Position numbers and translations under genes: made by a program
Assembly (NCBI GenBank): GCA_029212275.1
Contig: JARGOI010000024.1
Span: 1-14,129 of the forward strand
Length of the DNA: 14,129 nt
Reading direction: 5' to 3'
From: Thalassolituus sp.
Lineage (GTDB): Bacteria; Pseudomonadota; Gammaproteobacteria; Pseudomonadales; Oceanobacteraceae
The notes under the pieces: generated by a model
Databases searched by the model: none
Seen by the model: only the letters and a program-made list of their open reading frames with translations
Told to the model about the DNA's origin: nothing
Part shown: positions 7,601 through 14,129 of the stretch, piece by piece
Position numbering within the stretch: position 1 is the first letter of the stretch
How the letters are laid out: every line of letters starts with the position of its first letter

Positions 7601-9741
7601 GTGAAGTTGTGCACGAGGTTGAATCGTTAATAGAAGATTACCAAGAGCGTAATATGTTATTGACTGCACCGTTACTATCAACATTGTTGAAAATTTCTGA
7701 TGGGTTGCTGGTAGGGCTTCAGCAAGCTGATAAAGGTGGACAAGAGGAGTATTATTCGTCGCTCATCAACTTATTAAGGGATGTTGAAGGGACTGAGACT
7801 GTTGCTAGTGAGCAAGCATTGGTTCAGCAGGAGGTAAGAAAACCAGCGATAAATAAAGAAGCTGTGATCCCCTCATTAATTGAAAAAGTTATGAAGCCAG
7901 CCGTTAGCACTAATGGCACTAAAGAGCAGGGGATTAAAGTATCTAATACTCTATTGGACAGGCTAATCGCCGATGTAGGTGAGGTCAACGTATCGCAAGC
8001 TCAACTCAGTGAAAAGAATAAGGAACGTGAGTACCAAATTAAAGAGTTAACATTGACTATTGAAAGGTTAGGGCAACAATTAAGAGCGCTCGATATCGAG
8101 ACAGAAGCGCAAGTGTTATTTAAGGTGGATAAGGAAGCCGAAGAAACTGATTTTGATCCATTGGAGCTAGACCGGTATACACATATTCAGCAGTTGTCAC
8201 GTTCATTATTAGAAAGTATTACCGATTTAGAGGATATTCGAGATAGCTTGTTAGCTTCTGATGATGATATAGCCTTACTCATGCAAAAAGAGAGCACGTT
8301 GACAGACACTTTAATGGGTGATTTGCTTAAGACTCGAATGATTGACTTCTCTCGTTATGGTCCCCGTTTTGAGCGTTTAGTTAGGCAGTTATCGGCCGAC
8401 TTGAATAAGCCCACGAAGTTGCTTGTGCGCGGTGGTGAAACAGAAATAGACCGTTATATCTTGAACCAGCTGCAAACACCGATCGAGCATGTGATTAGAA
8501 ATGCGATGGCTCATGGTATAGAGCCTGCTGAGGTGCGAGTAGCAAATGGTAAAGCCAAAGAGGCAAGTATAACGCTCGACTTGACGCGTGAAGGATCCGA
8601 AATTCACCTTATTATTTCAGATGATGGCTCAGGCATAGATCTTACCAAGGTTAAAGAAAAAGCATTAAAACTGGGCTACCTTAACGAAGATGATAATGTA
8701 TCCGGCCAAGAGTTAATGCAGTGGATTCTCAAGCCTGGGTTTTCAACCTTAGATGAAGCGTCAACATTGGCAGGCCGTGGCATCGGTATGGATATTGTTA
8801 ATGATACTGTACGTGGTATTGGTGGTGAGTTAATTATTGAAAGCGAGGCAGGCAAAGGTGCTTCATTCCACCTAGTTTTTCCGTATACGATGGCTATTAA
8901 TATGGCGTTAATGGTGAAGGCAAATGGAGTACAGTATGGTATTCCAAATAATTTTATTCAATCCGTTGCGCGTATTCCTACGGAGTTGTTGCAGCGTGGG
9001 CTAACTCAACAACAGCCCACATTAGATTACTTAGGGAAAGACTATCAATTGCATGATTTATCGCAACTTTTGGGCTACGGCGAAGGTCAAGTACTTTCCA
9101 GTGACGCACGCTTTATGCATGTTTTGTTGATGGGGTCTCGACAGGAAAAACATGCGATAGTTGTCGATCAATTGGTGGGTAATAAAGAGGTGATGGTTAA
9201 ACCGCTCGGTTTACACTTAGATATGATCTCTTGGTTGTCTGGCTCAACAGTGTCCGATGAAGGTGATATTGTCTTGATGTTAGATTTGCCAGCTCTTGCC
9301 TCGATTGGTGTGCCACAAGGTATGGATAAGAAGCCGACCCCCGTAACCTCAGAGATAGCAGCAGCGCCATTAATCATGATTGTAGATGATTCAATTACGT
9401 TTAGAAAAGTGGCAACTAGACTATTAATAAAACAGGGGTATGAGGTGATAGATGCCCGTGATGGAATCGATGCGGTTGAGAAGCTGACCGATATTCAACC
9501 TGACCTGTTCTTGCTGGATGTAGAAATGCCACGTATGGATGGTTTTGAGCTGGCTCGGCATATCCGACATACTAATGGAATCAGCGATTGCCCAATTGTA
9601 ATGGTGACATCAAGGACGGGTGAAAAACATAAGAACCATGCTAAGGACATTGGTGTGAGTGATTATTTCGGCAAACCGTTTGATAGTAAGTTATTGGTTG
9701 CCAGCATAAAAGGTTTATTGGAGAGTCAGTATGCCAGCTAA
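4633..9741 (+). CDS. chpA: Hybrid sensor kinase ChpA (CheA-like, multi-Hpt, with receiver)
   Basis: This is the central kinase of the pilus chemosensory pathway: it autophosphorylates in response to PilJ and donates phosphate to PilG and PilH. Of 1702 residues, 1 to about 560 are FimL-like, with degenerate Hpt-like helices lacking the phospho-His (for example IMQTLSYNLEVA near 46). Three recognisable Hpt modules follow: H631 (FHTLKGSGRLA), H787 (LHTIHGSASM) and H975 (LHTLKGSSLL), joined by acidic Glu-rich linkers. Next come the dimerisation region (about 1100-1230) and a CheA ATPase: N box HVIRNAMAHGIE (1286-1297), DDGSGID (1330-1336) and GRGIGMDIV (1381-1389). A CheW-like domain spans about 1422-1560. 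The C-terminal receiver has D1585/D1586, acceptor D1629 (FLLDVEMPRMDGFE) and K1681. P. aeruginosa ChpA is about 2470 residues with more Hpt-type modules, so this one is reduced. No membrane segment is seen. It starts 12 bases after pilJ, behind a weak AGAGAG site. Confidence 0.95.
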   Translation: MQKNMQFAAIKWIKGELQLSIQQARALLDGFQADVKYDALENFETIMQTLSYNLEVASDEVGSILCKELSQVAKYIRLERSSESAARSVVDLVEGLVLLNEHIDNISHGYNVDSRRIGVLIDVFRKRQGKQNIQKSLLYVLDISSIPIATDTDEANKAIGLQARDVRPEFQRCLVAWFNGTARDSSLQRLINHTLAIHDIANIELVKLYFLASSLVLTGVKDGILTDDRDVRMLFNKMDKQLGLLASVGEKKMATGLQLGLVRQTLYFVSKMPPVDERVVTLQSDLGLKTNLGESESIHAIEGLVSIATAVREEFKTIRHWLEDIVDHDKPAAEEIDSFIGAAEGWAETLSVVGEQVLSAVIADFVRRLAFCVYGASDSEDSQLLALAEDWLKIDEELASIQSRSEGVGNTNHQNDEPDVLEEDIPLNVTTAKATLAELVAVKEIVTEDLDQDKRADVRWSEINQLLNNAQAACQFIDLEEPAQFIANCRSFISAVMANSGYQVDDQEISCIADVVSSVEYILEDIVNNTSVANAALSLAQSAGEFLVSRVEAIKHHPVADTSVEEQQAVDTLALNINEEQEFNNDDDAEILEIFTEEVSEISVELFADIARWKVNVADEETLKDVRRAFHTLKGSGRLAKVEFISETAWPIENMLNQVLEGELGINDGMVALVESFANSLPGWVEKINGERPSLEDMSQFISAAEAFGKGELPSVSFEAGNVTLGGLESDAEPIDVASNKELVNAELCEIFSNETTVHLAAISQFMEEHVEQDEVSVNEDLFRALHTIHGSASMSHIDDVEALSGVFCDYIRELYENNVAVERIGFYSILADYLNITAQQVQVLHKPLMPSPEYKPLQAIISEKVKALAVRLSQQLSSEVEDNIDPVIEQDEMLSGPLEETPVTAAQERPVAELLPFTSRDTRVSENIEDDAEMQAVFVEEGTELLEDISELFKKWKESLNDTSYLGKTLHILHTLKGSSLLVGFNGFGEVVHEVESLIEDYQERNMLLTAPLLSTLLKISDGLLVGLQQADKGGQEEYYSSLINLLRDVEGTETVASEQALVQQEVRKPAINKEAVIPSLIEKVMKPAVSTNGTKEQGIKVSNTLLDRLIADVGEVNVSQAQLSEKNKEREYQIKELTLTIERLGQQLRALDIETEAQVLFKVDKEAEETDFDPLELDRYTHIQQLSRSLLESITDLEDIRDSLLASDDDIALLMQKESTLTDTLMGDLLKTRMIDFSRYGPRFERLVRQLSADLNKPTKLLVRGGETEIDRYILNQLQTPIEHVIRNAMAHGIEPAEVRVANGKAKEASITLDLTREGSEIHLIISDDGSGIDLTKVKEKALKLGYLNEDDNVSGQELMQWILKPGFSTLDEASTLAGRGIGMDIVNDTVRGIGGELIIESEAGKGASFHLVFPYTMAINMALMVKANGVQYGIPNNFIQSVARIPTELLQRGLTQQQPTLDYLGKDYQLHDLSQLLGYGEGQVLSSDARFMHVLLMGSRQEKHAIVVDQLVGNKEVMVKPLGLHLDMISWLSGSTVSDEGDIVLMLDLPALASIGVPQGMDKKPTPVTSEIAAAPLIMIVDDSITFRKVATRLLIKQGYEVIDARDGIDAVEKLTDIQPDLFLLDVEMPRMDGFELARHIRHTNGISDCPIVMVTSRTGEKHKNHAKDIGVSDYFGKPFDSKLLVASIKGLLESQYAS

Positions 9742-10204
9742 TGAAACTATGATTAGATCGATATTGTTGCCAATAGCATCAGGCGCATTAATCCTGCCTC
9801 ACTCGGCTTTAGTTGAAATTATTTCTGAGCGGAATATCCGCCCTGTCGATAACACACCAGACTGGATGTTAGGTGAGATTGAATGGGCTAACGAAATGCT
9901 TCCGATGCTGTCGCTGGACACAGCAATAAATTCACAAGTATCCAGCGTGCCAAAAAGGCCAAGGCTTATTGTGTTGGCATTTTTATCTGAGCACAGCCAG
10001 TATAAGTACCTTGCCATTCGGGCAACAGGGGTGCCCCGCTTGGCTTTGTTAAAACCTGACAGTTTGATGCCAAAGCCAATGCAAGGGTTGAACCCAACGT
10101 TTATTGATTTTTATGGAATGCTTAATGAACAAATAGTCATTGTGCCCAATATGCTTGAATTAGAAGCGAATATTAGCCAACAAGTAGAGCCTGTTTTAGC
10201 GTAG
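9731..10204 (+). CDS. chpC: CheW-like protein ChpC
   Basis: This second CheW-type adaptor of the Chp cluster (157 residues) probably couples additional receptors to ChpA. The single domain shows the CheW pattern: ILLPIASGALILPHSALVEI (11-30), then GEIEWANEMLPMLSLD (48-63) and a C-terminal half with IVIVPNML. The usual W-R-G turn before the L-P motif reads W-A-N here, unlike PilI in the same operon, which keeps R-G. The gene overlaps the last 11 bases of chpA, with its own GGAGAG site (9720-9725) inside chpA, so the two are translationally coupled. A Met at codon 7 is a possible alternative start. It is the last gene of the operon: its stop is 2 bases from the purC stop on the other strand, and I see no clear terminator between them. 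Confidence 0.85.
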   Translation: MPANETMIRSILLPIASGALILPHSALVEIISERNIRPVDNTPDWMLGEIEWANEMLPMLSLDTAINSQVSSVPKRPRLIVLAFLSEHSQYKYLAIRATGVPRLALLKPDSLMPKPMQGLNPTFIDFYGMLNEQIVIVPNMLELEANISQQVEPVLA

Positions 10205-10206
10205 TA

Positions 10207-11097
10207 CTAAGCGGTAAGCATGCTATAAGCTTCGCGGTACTTAAGGGCAGTTTTTTCTGCAACTTCATCGCTTAACCTAGGCCCAGGAGCAGTTTTGTTC
10301 CAGTCTAATGTTTCTAAATAATCGCGAACAATTTGCTTGTCGAAACTTGCTGGGCTTGTGCCAACTTTGTACTCCTTTGCATCCCAAAAGCGTGATGAGT
10401 CAGGTGTGAGTACCTCGTCAATAAGATGTAAAACGCCGTCATCATCAAGACCAAATTCAAATTTAGTGTCAGCGATAATAATGTTGCGCTCTAGTGCATA
10501 TTTAGCAGCGGTTGTGTACAACGTTAAGCTAATATCACGCACTTGCTTGGCTAAGTCTTCACCTAATAACTCAACAGTTTCTTCGTAAGAGATGTTTTCA
10601 TCGTGATCGCCAACCGCAGCCTTCGTTGAAGGTGTGAAGAGCGGTTCAGGAAGTTGAGAGGCTTGCTGTAAATTTTCAGCTAACTGAATGCCACATACTT
10701 GCCCTGTTTTTTGATAATCTTTCCAGCCTGAGCCGATTAGATAGCCGCGTACGATGGCTTCGATAGGTAAAGGATTTAGTTTTTTGACAATAATGCCACG
10801 TTTTTCAAGGCGCTCACAATCCTGCTTATTGTCGAGAACTTGATCGAGTGTTAAATCAGATAACTGGTTTGGGATAAGCTTTGATAGCTTTTTAAACCAA
10901 AAATCAGAGACTTCGTTTAGCACAATCCCCTTGCCAGGAATAGGATCGGGTAGAATAACGTCAAACGCAGATAAACGATCGGTGGTAACAATTAACATGT
11001 GCTTATCATCAATATCATAAATGTCGCGAACTTTTCCTTTATGGATAAGTGGCAGGCTGTTTAGGTTGGCATCGAGTAAGGAAGCTGGAATAGTCAT
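10207..11097 (-). CDS. purC: Phosphoribosylaminoimidazole-succinocarboxamide synthase (SAICAR synthetase)
   Basis: This cytoplasmic enzyme of purine synthesis condenses CAIR with aspartate, using ATP, to give SAICAR. Of 296 residues, the N-terminal nucleotide-binding strand is IHKGKVRDIYDI (18-29), followed by TTDRLSAFDVILP (38-50), the substrate-loop motif EAIVRGYLIGSGWKDY (113-128), FTPSTKA (154-160) and the second SAICAR signature IIADTKFEFG (207-216), ending with IDEVLTPDSSRFW (226-238). At 296 it is the longer form resembling yeast Ade1, rather than the roughly 237-residue E. coli type. There is no obvious Shine-Dalgarno before the ATG at 11097. No in-frame upstream start is visible and the next Met (34) would remove the nucleotide strand, so I keep this start. 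It is divergent from djlA and convergent with chpC. Confidence 0.97.
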   Translation of the reverse strand: MTIPASLLDANLNSLPLIHKGKVRDIYDIDDKHMLIVTTDRLSAFDVILPDPIPGKGIVLNEVSDFWFKKLSKLIPNQLSDLTLDQVLDNKQDCERLEKRGIIVKKLNPLPIEAIVRGYLIGSGWKDYQKTGQVCGIQLAENLQQASQLPEPLFTPSTKAAVGDHDENISYEETVELLGEDLAKQVRDISLTLYTTAAKYALERNIIIADTKFEFGLDDDGVLHLIDEVLTPDSSRFWDAKEYKVGTSPASFDKQIVRDYLETLDWNKTAPGPRLSDEVAEKTALKYREAYSMLTA

Positions 11098-11175
11098 TTG
11101 ATTTAGTATGCTTAGTAAAAAAGCTGCTAATGATCTAATTTTATTAATAATTTTGCAAGTAAAAGGTGTTGAGTG
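11098..11175. promoter_or_regulatory. Divergent purC / djlA promoter region
   Basis: This 78-base, very AT-rich gap lies between the purC start (minus strand) and the djlA ATG (plus strand), so it must carry at least the purC promoter and probably both. The sequence TTGCAA at 11154-11159 is its own reverse complement. Read on the minus strand it could serve as a -35 box, but the matching -10 (TAGATC or GATCAT, depending on spacing) is poor. AAAGG (11162-11166) is the likely djlA ribosome binding site. I cannot identify a PurR operator with confidence. Confidence 0.4.
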
Positions 11176-11952
11176 ATGAGATGGACAGGGAAATTACTGG
11201 GTGGGGTGTTTGGTTTTATGGCGTTTGGTACGTTAGGTGCTCTGTTGGGTGTTTATATTGGTCATAAGTTTGATACGGGAATGGCACAAAATCCATTTGA
11301 CCCAGAACGCCAGCAACGGATTAAAAAAATATTTTTTAAGTCGACGTTTGCCATTATGGGGCACATTGCAAAGGCAGATGGGCAAGTGTCTCGTGAAGAA
11401 ATCCAAATGGCCAAAAAAGTCATGGCGCAAATGGAATTGTCTGCGAGCATGCAAAACGAGGCGATTGCAGAGTTTAACCGTGGTAAAGAAGAAAGCTTTA
11501 ACTTAGATAAAGAGCTGGAGACGTTTAAGAAAGCGTGTCAGCATCAGAAAAATTTAATTAGAATGTTTATTGAGGTTCAGCTTCAAGCAGCATTTGCCGA
11601 TGGTGTGCTGGATGACTCAGAAGATGAGATTCTGCAGCATATTTGCGGTCGCTTAGGTATTCCTCATTTTGCATATGAACAGCTAAAACGGATGCTAGGT
11701 GCTAGTCAGCGTCGTGGAACGCATCAACAAAGTAGGTCAACACCTGAAGAGGCATATTCTATTCTAGGTGTCAGTGAGTCAGCCAGTGATGCTGAGGTAA
11801 AAAAGGCGTATCGGCGCCTGATAAGTCAACACCATCCTGATAAATTAGTTTCTAAAGGCCTACCGGATGAAATGATGAAAATAGCGAAAGAGAAGACGCA
11901 GCAAATAACAGAGGCTTACGAGACGATTAGGGAGTTACGTAAGCAGGCTTGA
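11176..11952 (+). CDS. djlA: Membrane-anchored co-chaperone DjlA (TerB-like + J domain)
   Basis: DjlA is an inner-membrane DnaJ-family protein that stimulates the ATPase of DnaK with its J domain facing the cytoplasm; in E. coli it affects the Rcs envelope stress pathway. From the ATG at 11176 (258 residues) the order is: one N-terminal membrane helix (about 7-28, with glycines as in DjlA, followed by the conserved GHKFD at 29-33), a TerB-like helical domain (about 50-175, with MGHIAKADGQVSREEI and LQAAFADGVLDDSE), a short Gln/Ser-rich linker and a C-terminal J domain (about 190-258) with the invariant HPD at 220-222 and DKLVSKGLP, as in DjlA. A GTG immediately before (11173) is also in frame; AAAGG at 11162-11166 suits the ATG better. 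The length is normal (E. coli 271). It appears to be a single-gene unit, with 86 bases before the next gene. Confidence 0.95.
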   Translation: MRWTGKLLGGVFGFMAFGTLGALLGVYIGHKFDTGMAQNPFDPERQQRIKKIFFKSTFAIMGHIAKADGQVSREEIQMAKKVMAQMELSASMQNEAIAEFNRGKEESFNLDKELETFKKACQHQKNLIRMFIEVQLQAAFADGVLDDSEDEILQHICGRLGIPHFAYEQLKRMLGASQRRGTHQQSRSTPEEAYSILGVSESASDAEVKKAYRRLISQHHPDKLVSKGLPDEMMKIAKEKTQQITEAYETIRELRKQA

Positions 11953-12038
11953 GTTTTTTTAATTATTAGGCTGTGTTAAAGTAATAAGATATTGATTTAT
12001 AAAGCTTAGCTAGGGATTGCTCAGAGTTTAAAAATTTT

Positions 12039-14129
12039 ATGGATGAAGAACCCATCAACGTATTATCTACGTCAGCAAATAAAAGTCATCACTTTTGTGA
12101 TGATATTCGGCATTATCGACAACTTTTTGAATTAAATCCTAGCCCTATATTGGTGTGCGGGGAAAATGGTTTGGTTGAAATGAATGCAGCTGCGCTGAGG
12201 ATGTTCAATGTGTCTTCTCATGAAGAATTTCTTGGTCATTGTTTAGTTTCACTCGCGCCAGAGCTCCAACCCAACGGGGTTGCATCTAAAGAGTTGTTTA
12301 GTCGTTTGGTGCAAGAAGCTAATGCAAAAGGCAGCGCAAGTATTAAATGCGTATGCAAGAGCTTAGACAGTGATAATGAGTTTCCTGTTGAACTAGTGAT
12401 GAGCTTGTTAGATTTTCCGGGTCAAGTCTTGTACCAAGTGACCCTAGTTGATTTATCGCATCAACAGCGCTGGAAAAATGCGCTTCAAATTGAAAAAAAA
12501 CAAGTCGAATTAACATTAAAGTCAGTTGATAGCGCTGTTATTACGGTGTCTCAAGATGGTTTAGTGAGTTATATAAATGAACCGGGATGTAAATTGACGG
12601 GGTGGAATTATGTGGACGCGATGGGGTCTGCAGTCAAACGGGTGGTTCGGTTAGTAAGAAAGGTGTCGAATACCCCGGTGGACTATTCTTTCGATGAAGA
12701 AGCAGGCTCGTCTAGTACTGTTGAGCGACTACCACATGATGCAGTGCTTGTAACCAAGGCTGGGCGGCGGCTGCCTGTACAAGGGAAAGTATCCACTCAA
12801 GGTGCTTTAAATGAAGCTAGTATTGGCTGCGTTATTACGTTGATGGATATAACAGACCGCTCAGCCAACGACGAAGAAATGATCTGGCATGCAACGCACG
12901 ATATGTTGACACGGTTGCCAAACAGAATGCTATTAACCGATCGTTTTGAGCAGGCACTTCACTTAGCTGGACGGCATGGCACAAATTTAGCTGTGTGTAT
13001 GATGGATCTAGATAAATTTAAGCCGGTCAATGATAAATATGGTCACGCAGTAGGCGATAAATTATTGATAGAGGTGGCAAGTCGTCTGAAAAAGCAACTT
13101 CGACAGGAAGATACCGTTGCTCGATTAGGCGGTGATGAGTTTGTTATGCTGATTGGCGAAGTAAGCCATAACTCGGAGTTAGCACAAGCATTGCATCGAT
13201 TAAAACGAGCCGTATCTACGCCCTACTGTATTGATGGTAAACGCATAGAAATCTCATGTAGTATCGGTGTGGCTAACTATTCAGACGGAAGAGCTGATGC
13301 GGATACGCTTTTACGACAAGCCGACCAAGCCATGTATATGGCTAAACAATCGGGCCGTAATAGAATTCATTGGTTTGATGCAGAGCAGGATCAAAAAATA
13401 AATGACTCTCATAAGGTAATTAAGCGACTTGAACAAGCGCTATCAGAGGATGAGTTTGAACTATATTACCAGCCAAAATTGAATATGCGAACGTCTGAGG
13501 TTGTTGGGATGGAGGCACTGCTACGATGGCGACATCCTGAAAAAGGGCTGATATTGCCGATTGATTTTTTGCCAATTATTGAGCAGCATGAGTTGATCAT
13601 AACATTGGGTGACTGGGTCATAACATCGGCATTAGAGCAACTTTCAGCGTGGCAAAATCAAGGCAAAAATTGGCCTGTAAGCGTTAATATTGCAGCAAAA
13701 CATTTTCATTTGCCGAGCTTTTATAAGCGCTTAGAGGAAACCCTGCAACGGTATCCCAACGTTTCACCGAATAAACTAGAAATAGAAATATTAGAGTCAG
13801 TAGCACTGGGTGATATTCAACATGTACAGGAAGTCATCAGTAAATGTAAAAACTTAGGCGTGCGTTTTGCTATAGATGATTTCGGCACGGGGTATTCGTC
13901 GCTCAGTTATTTGAAGCGATTGCCCGCTGATACATTAAAAATTGATCAGTCCTTTGTTCGTGATATCTTGGATGACAAAGAAGACTTTGCACTGGTGCAA
14001 GCGATTATTGGTCTTGCTGGGGCGTTTGAACGAGAGGTGCTAGCAGAGGGTGTCGAAACCGCTGAGCAGGGAGGGCTCTTGATGCGTTTAGGCTGTGATG
14101 TTGCGCAAGGGGATGGGATCGCAAAGGCA
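12039..14129 (+). CDS. PAS-PAS-GGDEF-EAL cyclic-di-GMP synthase/phosphodiesterase (3' truncated by window)
   Basis: The frame is open from the ATG at 12039 to the window edge (697 codons, no stop). No membrane helix is visible, so it is probably a cytoplasmic sensor-enzyme for cyclic di-GMP. Two PAS-like domains come first (about 25-130, with ELNPSPILVCGENGLVEMNA; and about 165-270, with SAVITVSQDGLVSYINEPG ending in the DITDR motif). The GGDEF domain follows, with intact GGDEF (364-368) and the product-inhibition I-site R355-x-x-D358 exactly five residues before it. The EAL domain has E492-A-L, N550, E583, D613/D614 (DDFGTGYSS), K634 and E670 (AEGVET), the full metal and catalytic set known from RocR-type enzymes. 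Both activities therefore look possible. The domain is cut just after AQGDGIAKA, near its expected end. The start has no good Shine-Dalgarno; the frame is closed by a stop at 12000-12002, and no ATG, GTG or TTG lies between. Which process it serves cannot be told from here. Confidence 0.93.
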   Translation, partial: MDEEPINVLSTSANKSHHFCDDIRHYRQLFELNPSPILVCGENGLVEMNAAALRMFNVSSHEEFLGHCLVSLAPELQPNGVASKELFSRLVQEANAKGSASIKCVCKSLDSDNEFPVELVMSLLDFPGQVLYQVTLVDLSHQQRWKNALQIEKKQVELTLKSVDSAVITVSQDGLVSYINEPGCKLTGWNYVDAMGSAVKRVVRLVRKVSNTPVDYSFDEEAGSSSTVERLPHDAVLVTKAGRRLPVQGKVSTQGALNEASIGCVITLMDITDRSANDEEMIWHATHDMLTRLPNRMLLTDRFEQALHLAGRHGTNLAVCMMDLDKFKPVNDKYGHAVGDKLLIEVASRLKKQLRQEDTVARLGGDEFVMLIGEVSHNSELAQALHRLKRAVSTPYCIDGKRIEISCSIGVANYSDGRADADTLLRQADQAMYMAKQSGRNRIHWFDAEQDQKINDSHKVIKRLEQALSEDEFELYYQPKLNMRTSEVVGMEALLRWRHPEKGLILPIDFLPIIEQHELIITLGDWVITSALEQLSAWQNQGKNWPVSVNIAAKHFHLPSFYKRLEETLQRYPNVSPNKLEIEILESVALGDIQHVQEVISKCKNLGVRFAIDDFGTGYSSLSYLKRLPADTLKIDQSFVRDILDDKEDFALVQAIIGLAGAFEREVLAEGVETAEQGGLLMRLGCDVAQGDGIAKA

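Noticed and set aside
10207..10250. Short palindromes (AGCATGCT, AAGCTT) near the purC stop as a terminator or protein site
   Set aside because: The stems are only 4 bp with no T-run on either strand, and most of the sequence is purC coding.
11237..11506. Overlapping open frames on both strands within djlA
   Set aside because: The DjlA frame has the membrane helix, TerB-like domain and HPD motif throughout; the others lack any domain.
11914..11960. Possible terminator at the end of djlA: 7-bp stem GCTTACG / CGTAAGC (11914-11920 with 11938-11944) and a later run of seven T (11954-11960)
   Set aside because: The loop is 17 bases and the T-run starts 9 bases after the stem, so it does not fit a standard Rho-independent terminator. 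It is too weak to list as a feature.
11953..12038. Promoter for the GGDEF-EAL gene, for example TAAGAT at 11985-11990 as a -10 box
   Set aside because: The -35 position (ATTATT) is a poor match and the region is simply AT-rich, so I could not choose a promoter with confidence.

Overview
The window looks like a core, vertically inherited chromosomal segment from a gammaproteobacterium with AT-leaning DNA (judged by eye, not calculated). The main reasons are the pilG-pilH-pilI-pilJ-chpA-chpC gene order, which belongs to the type IV pilus (twitching) chemosensory system of gammaproteobacteria, and the djlA gene (TerB-like plus J-domain co-chaperone). The glnK-amtB pair, with an AmtB that appears to lack a signal peptide, and the long-form purC would suit a marine group such as Methylophaga or Cycloclasticus. 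That last placement is a guess from general resemblance only. I see no mobile element, CRISPR array, tRNA, rRNA or phage gene.

Layout: (1) 1-1449, the end of a P-II regulator gene followed by amtB and a strong Rho-independent terminator: nitrogen sensing and ammonium uptake. (2) 1450-1618, an AT-rich gap that probably holds the promoter of the next operon. (3) 1619-10204, a compact six-gene Chp operon: two single-domain response regulators (PilG, PilH), two CheW-like adaptors (PilI, ChpC), a membrane receptor (PilJ) and a very large hybrid histidine kinase (ChpA, 1702 residues). (4) 10207-11097, purC on the minus strand, converging on chpC with only 2 bases between the stop codons. (5) 11098-11175, a short divergent promoter region, then djlA on the plus strand. 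(6) 12039 to the window end, a PAS-PAS-GGDEF-EAL cyclic-di-GMP protein whose last part lies outside the window.

How the genes work together: from the known family, PilJ senses a pilus-related signal at the inner membrane and PilI (perhaps with ChpC) couples it to ChpA. ChpA autophosphorylates and passes phosphate to PilG and PilH, which set the balance of pilus extension and retraction and, in Pseudomonas, cAMP levels. This version is stripped down. The receptor methyltransferase (pilK) and methylesterase (chpB) genes found in the Pseudomonas aeruginosa cluster are absent, PilJ has a periplasmic region large enough for only about one module, and ChpA has three recognisable phospho-accepting His modules behind a roughly 560-residue FimL-like part with none. 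I do not see a new kind of system. The most interesting content is this reduced Chp pathway and the apparently bifunctional GGDEF-EAL enzyme.
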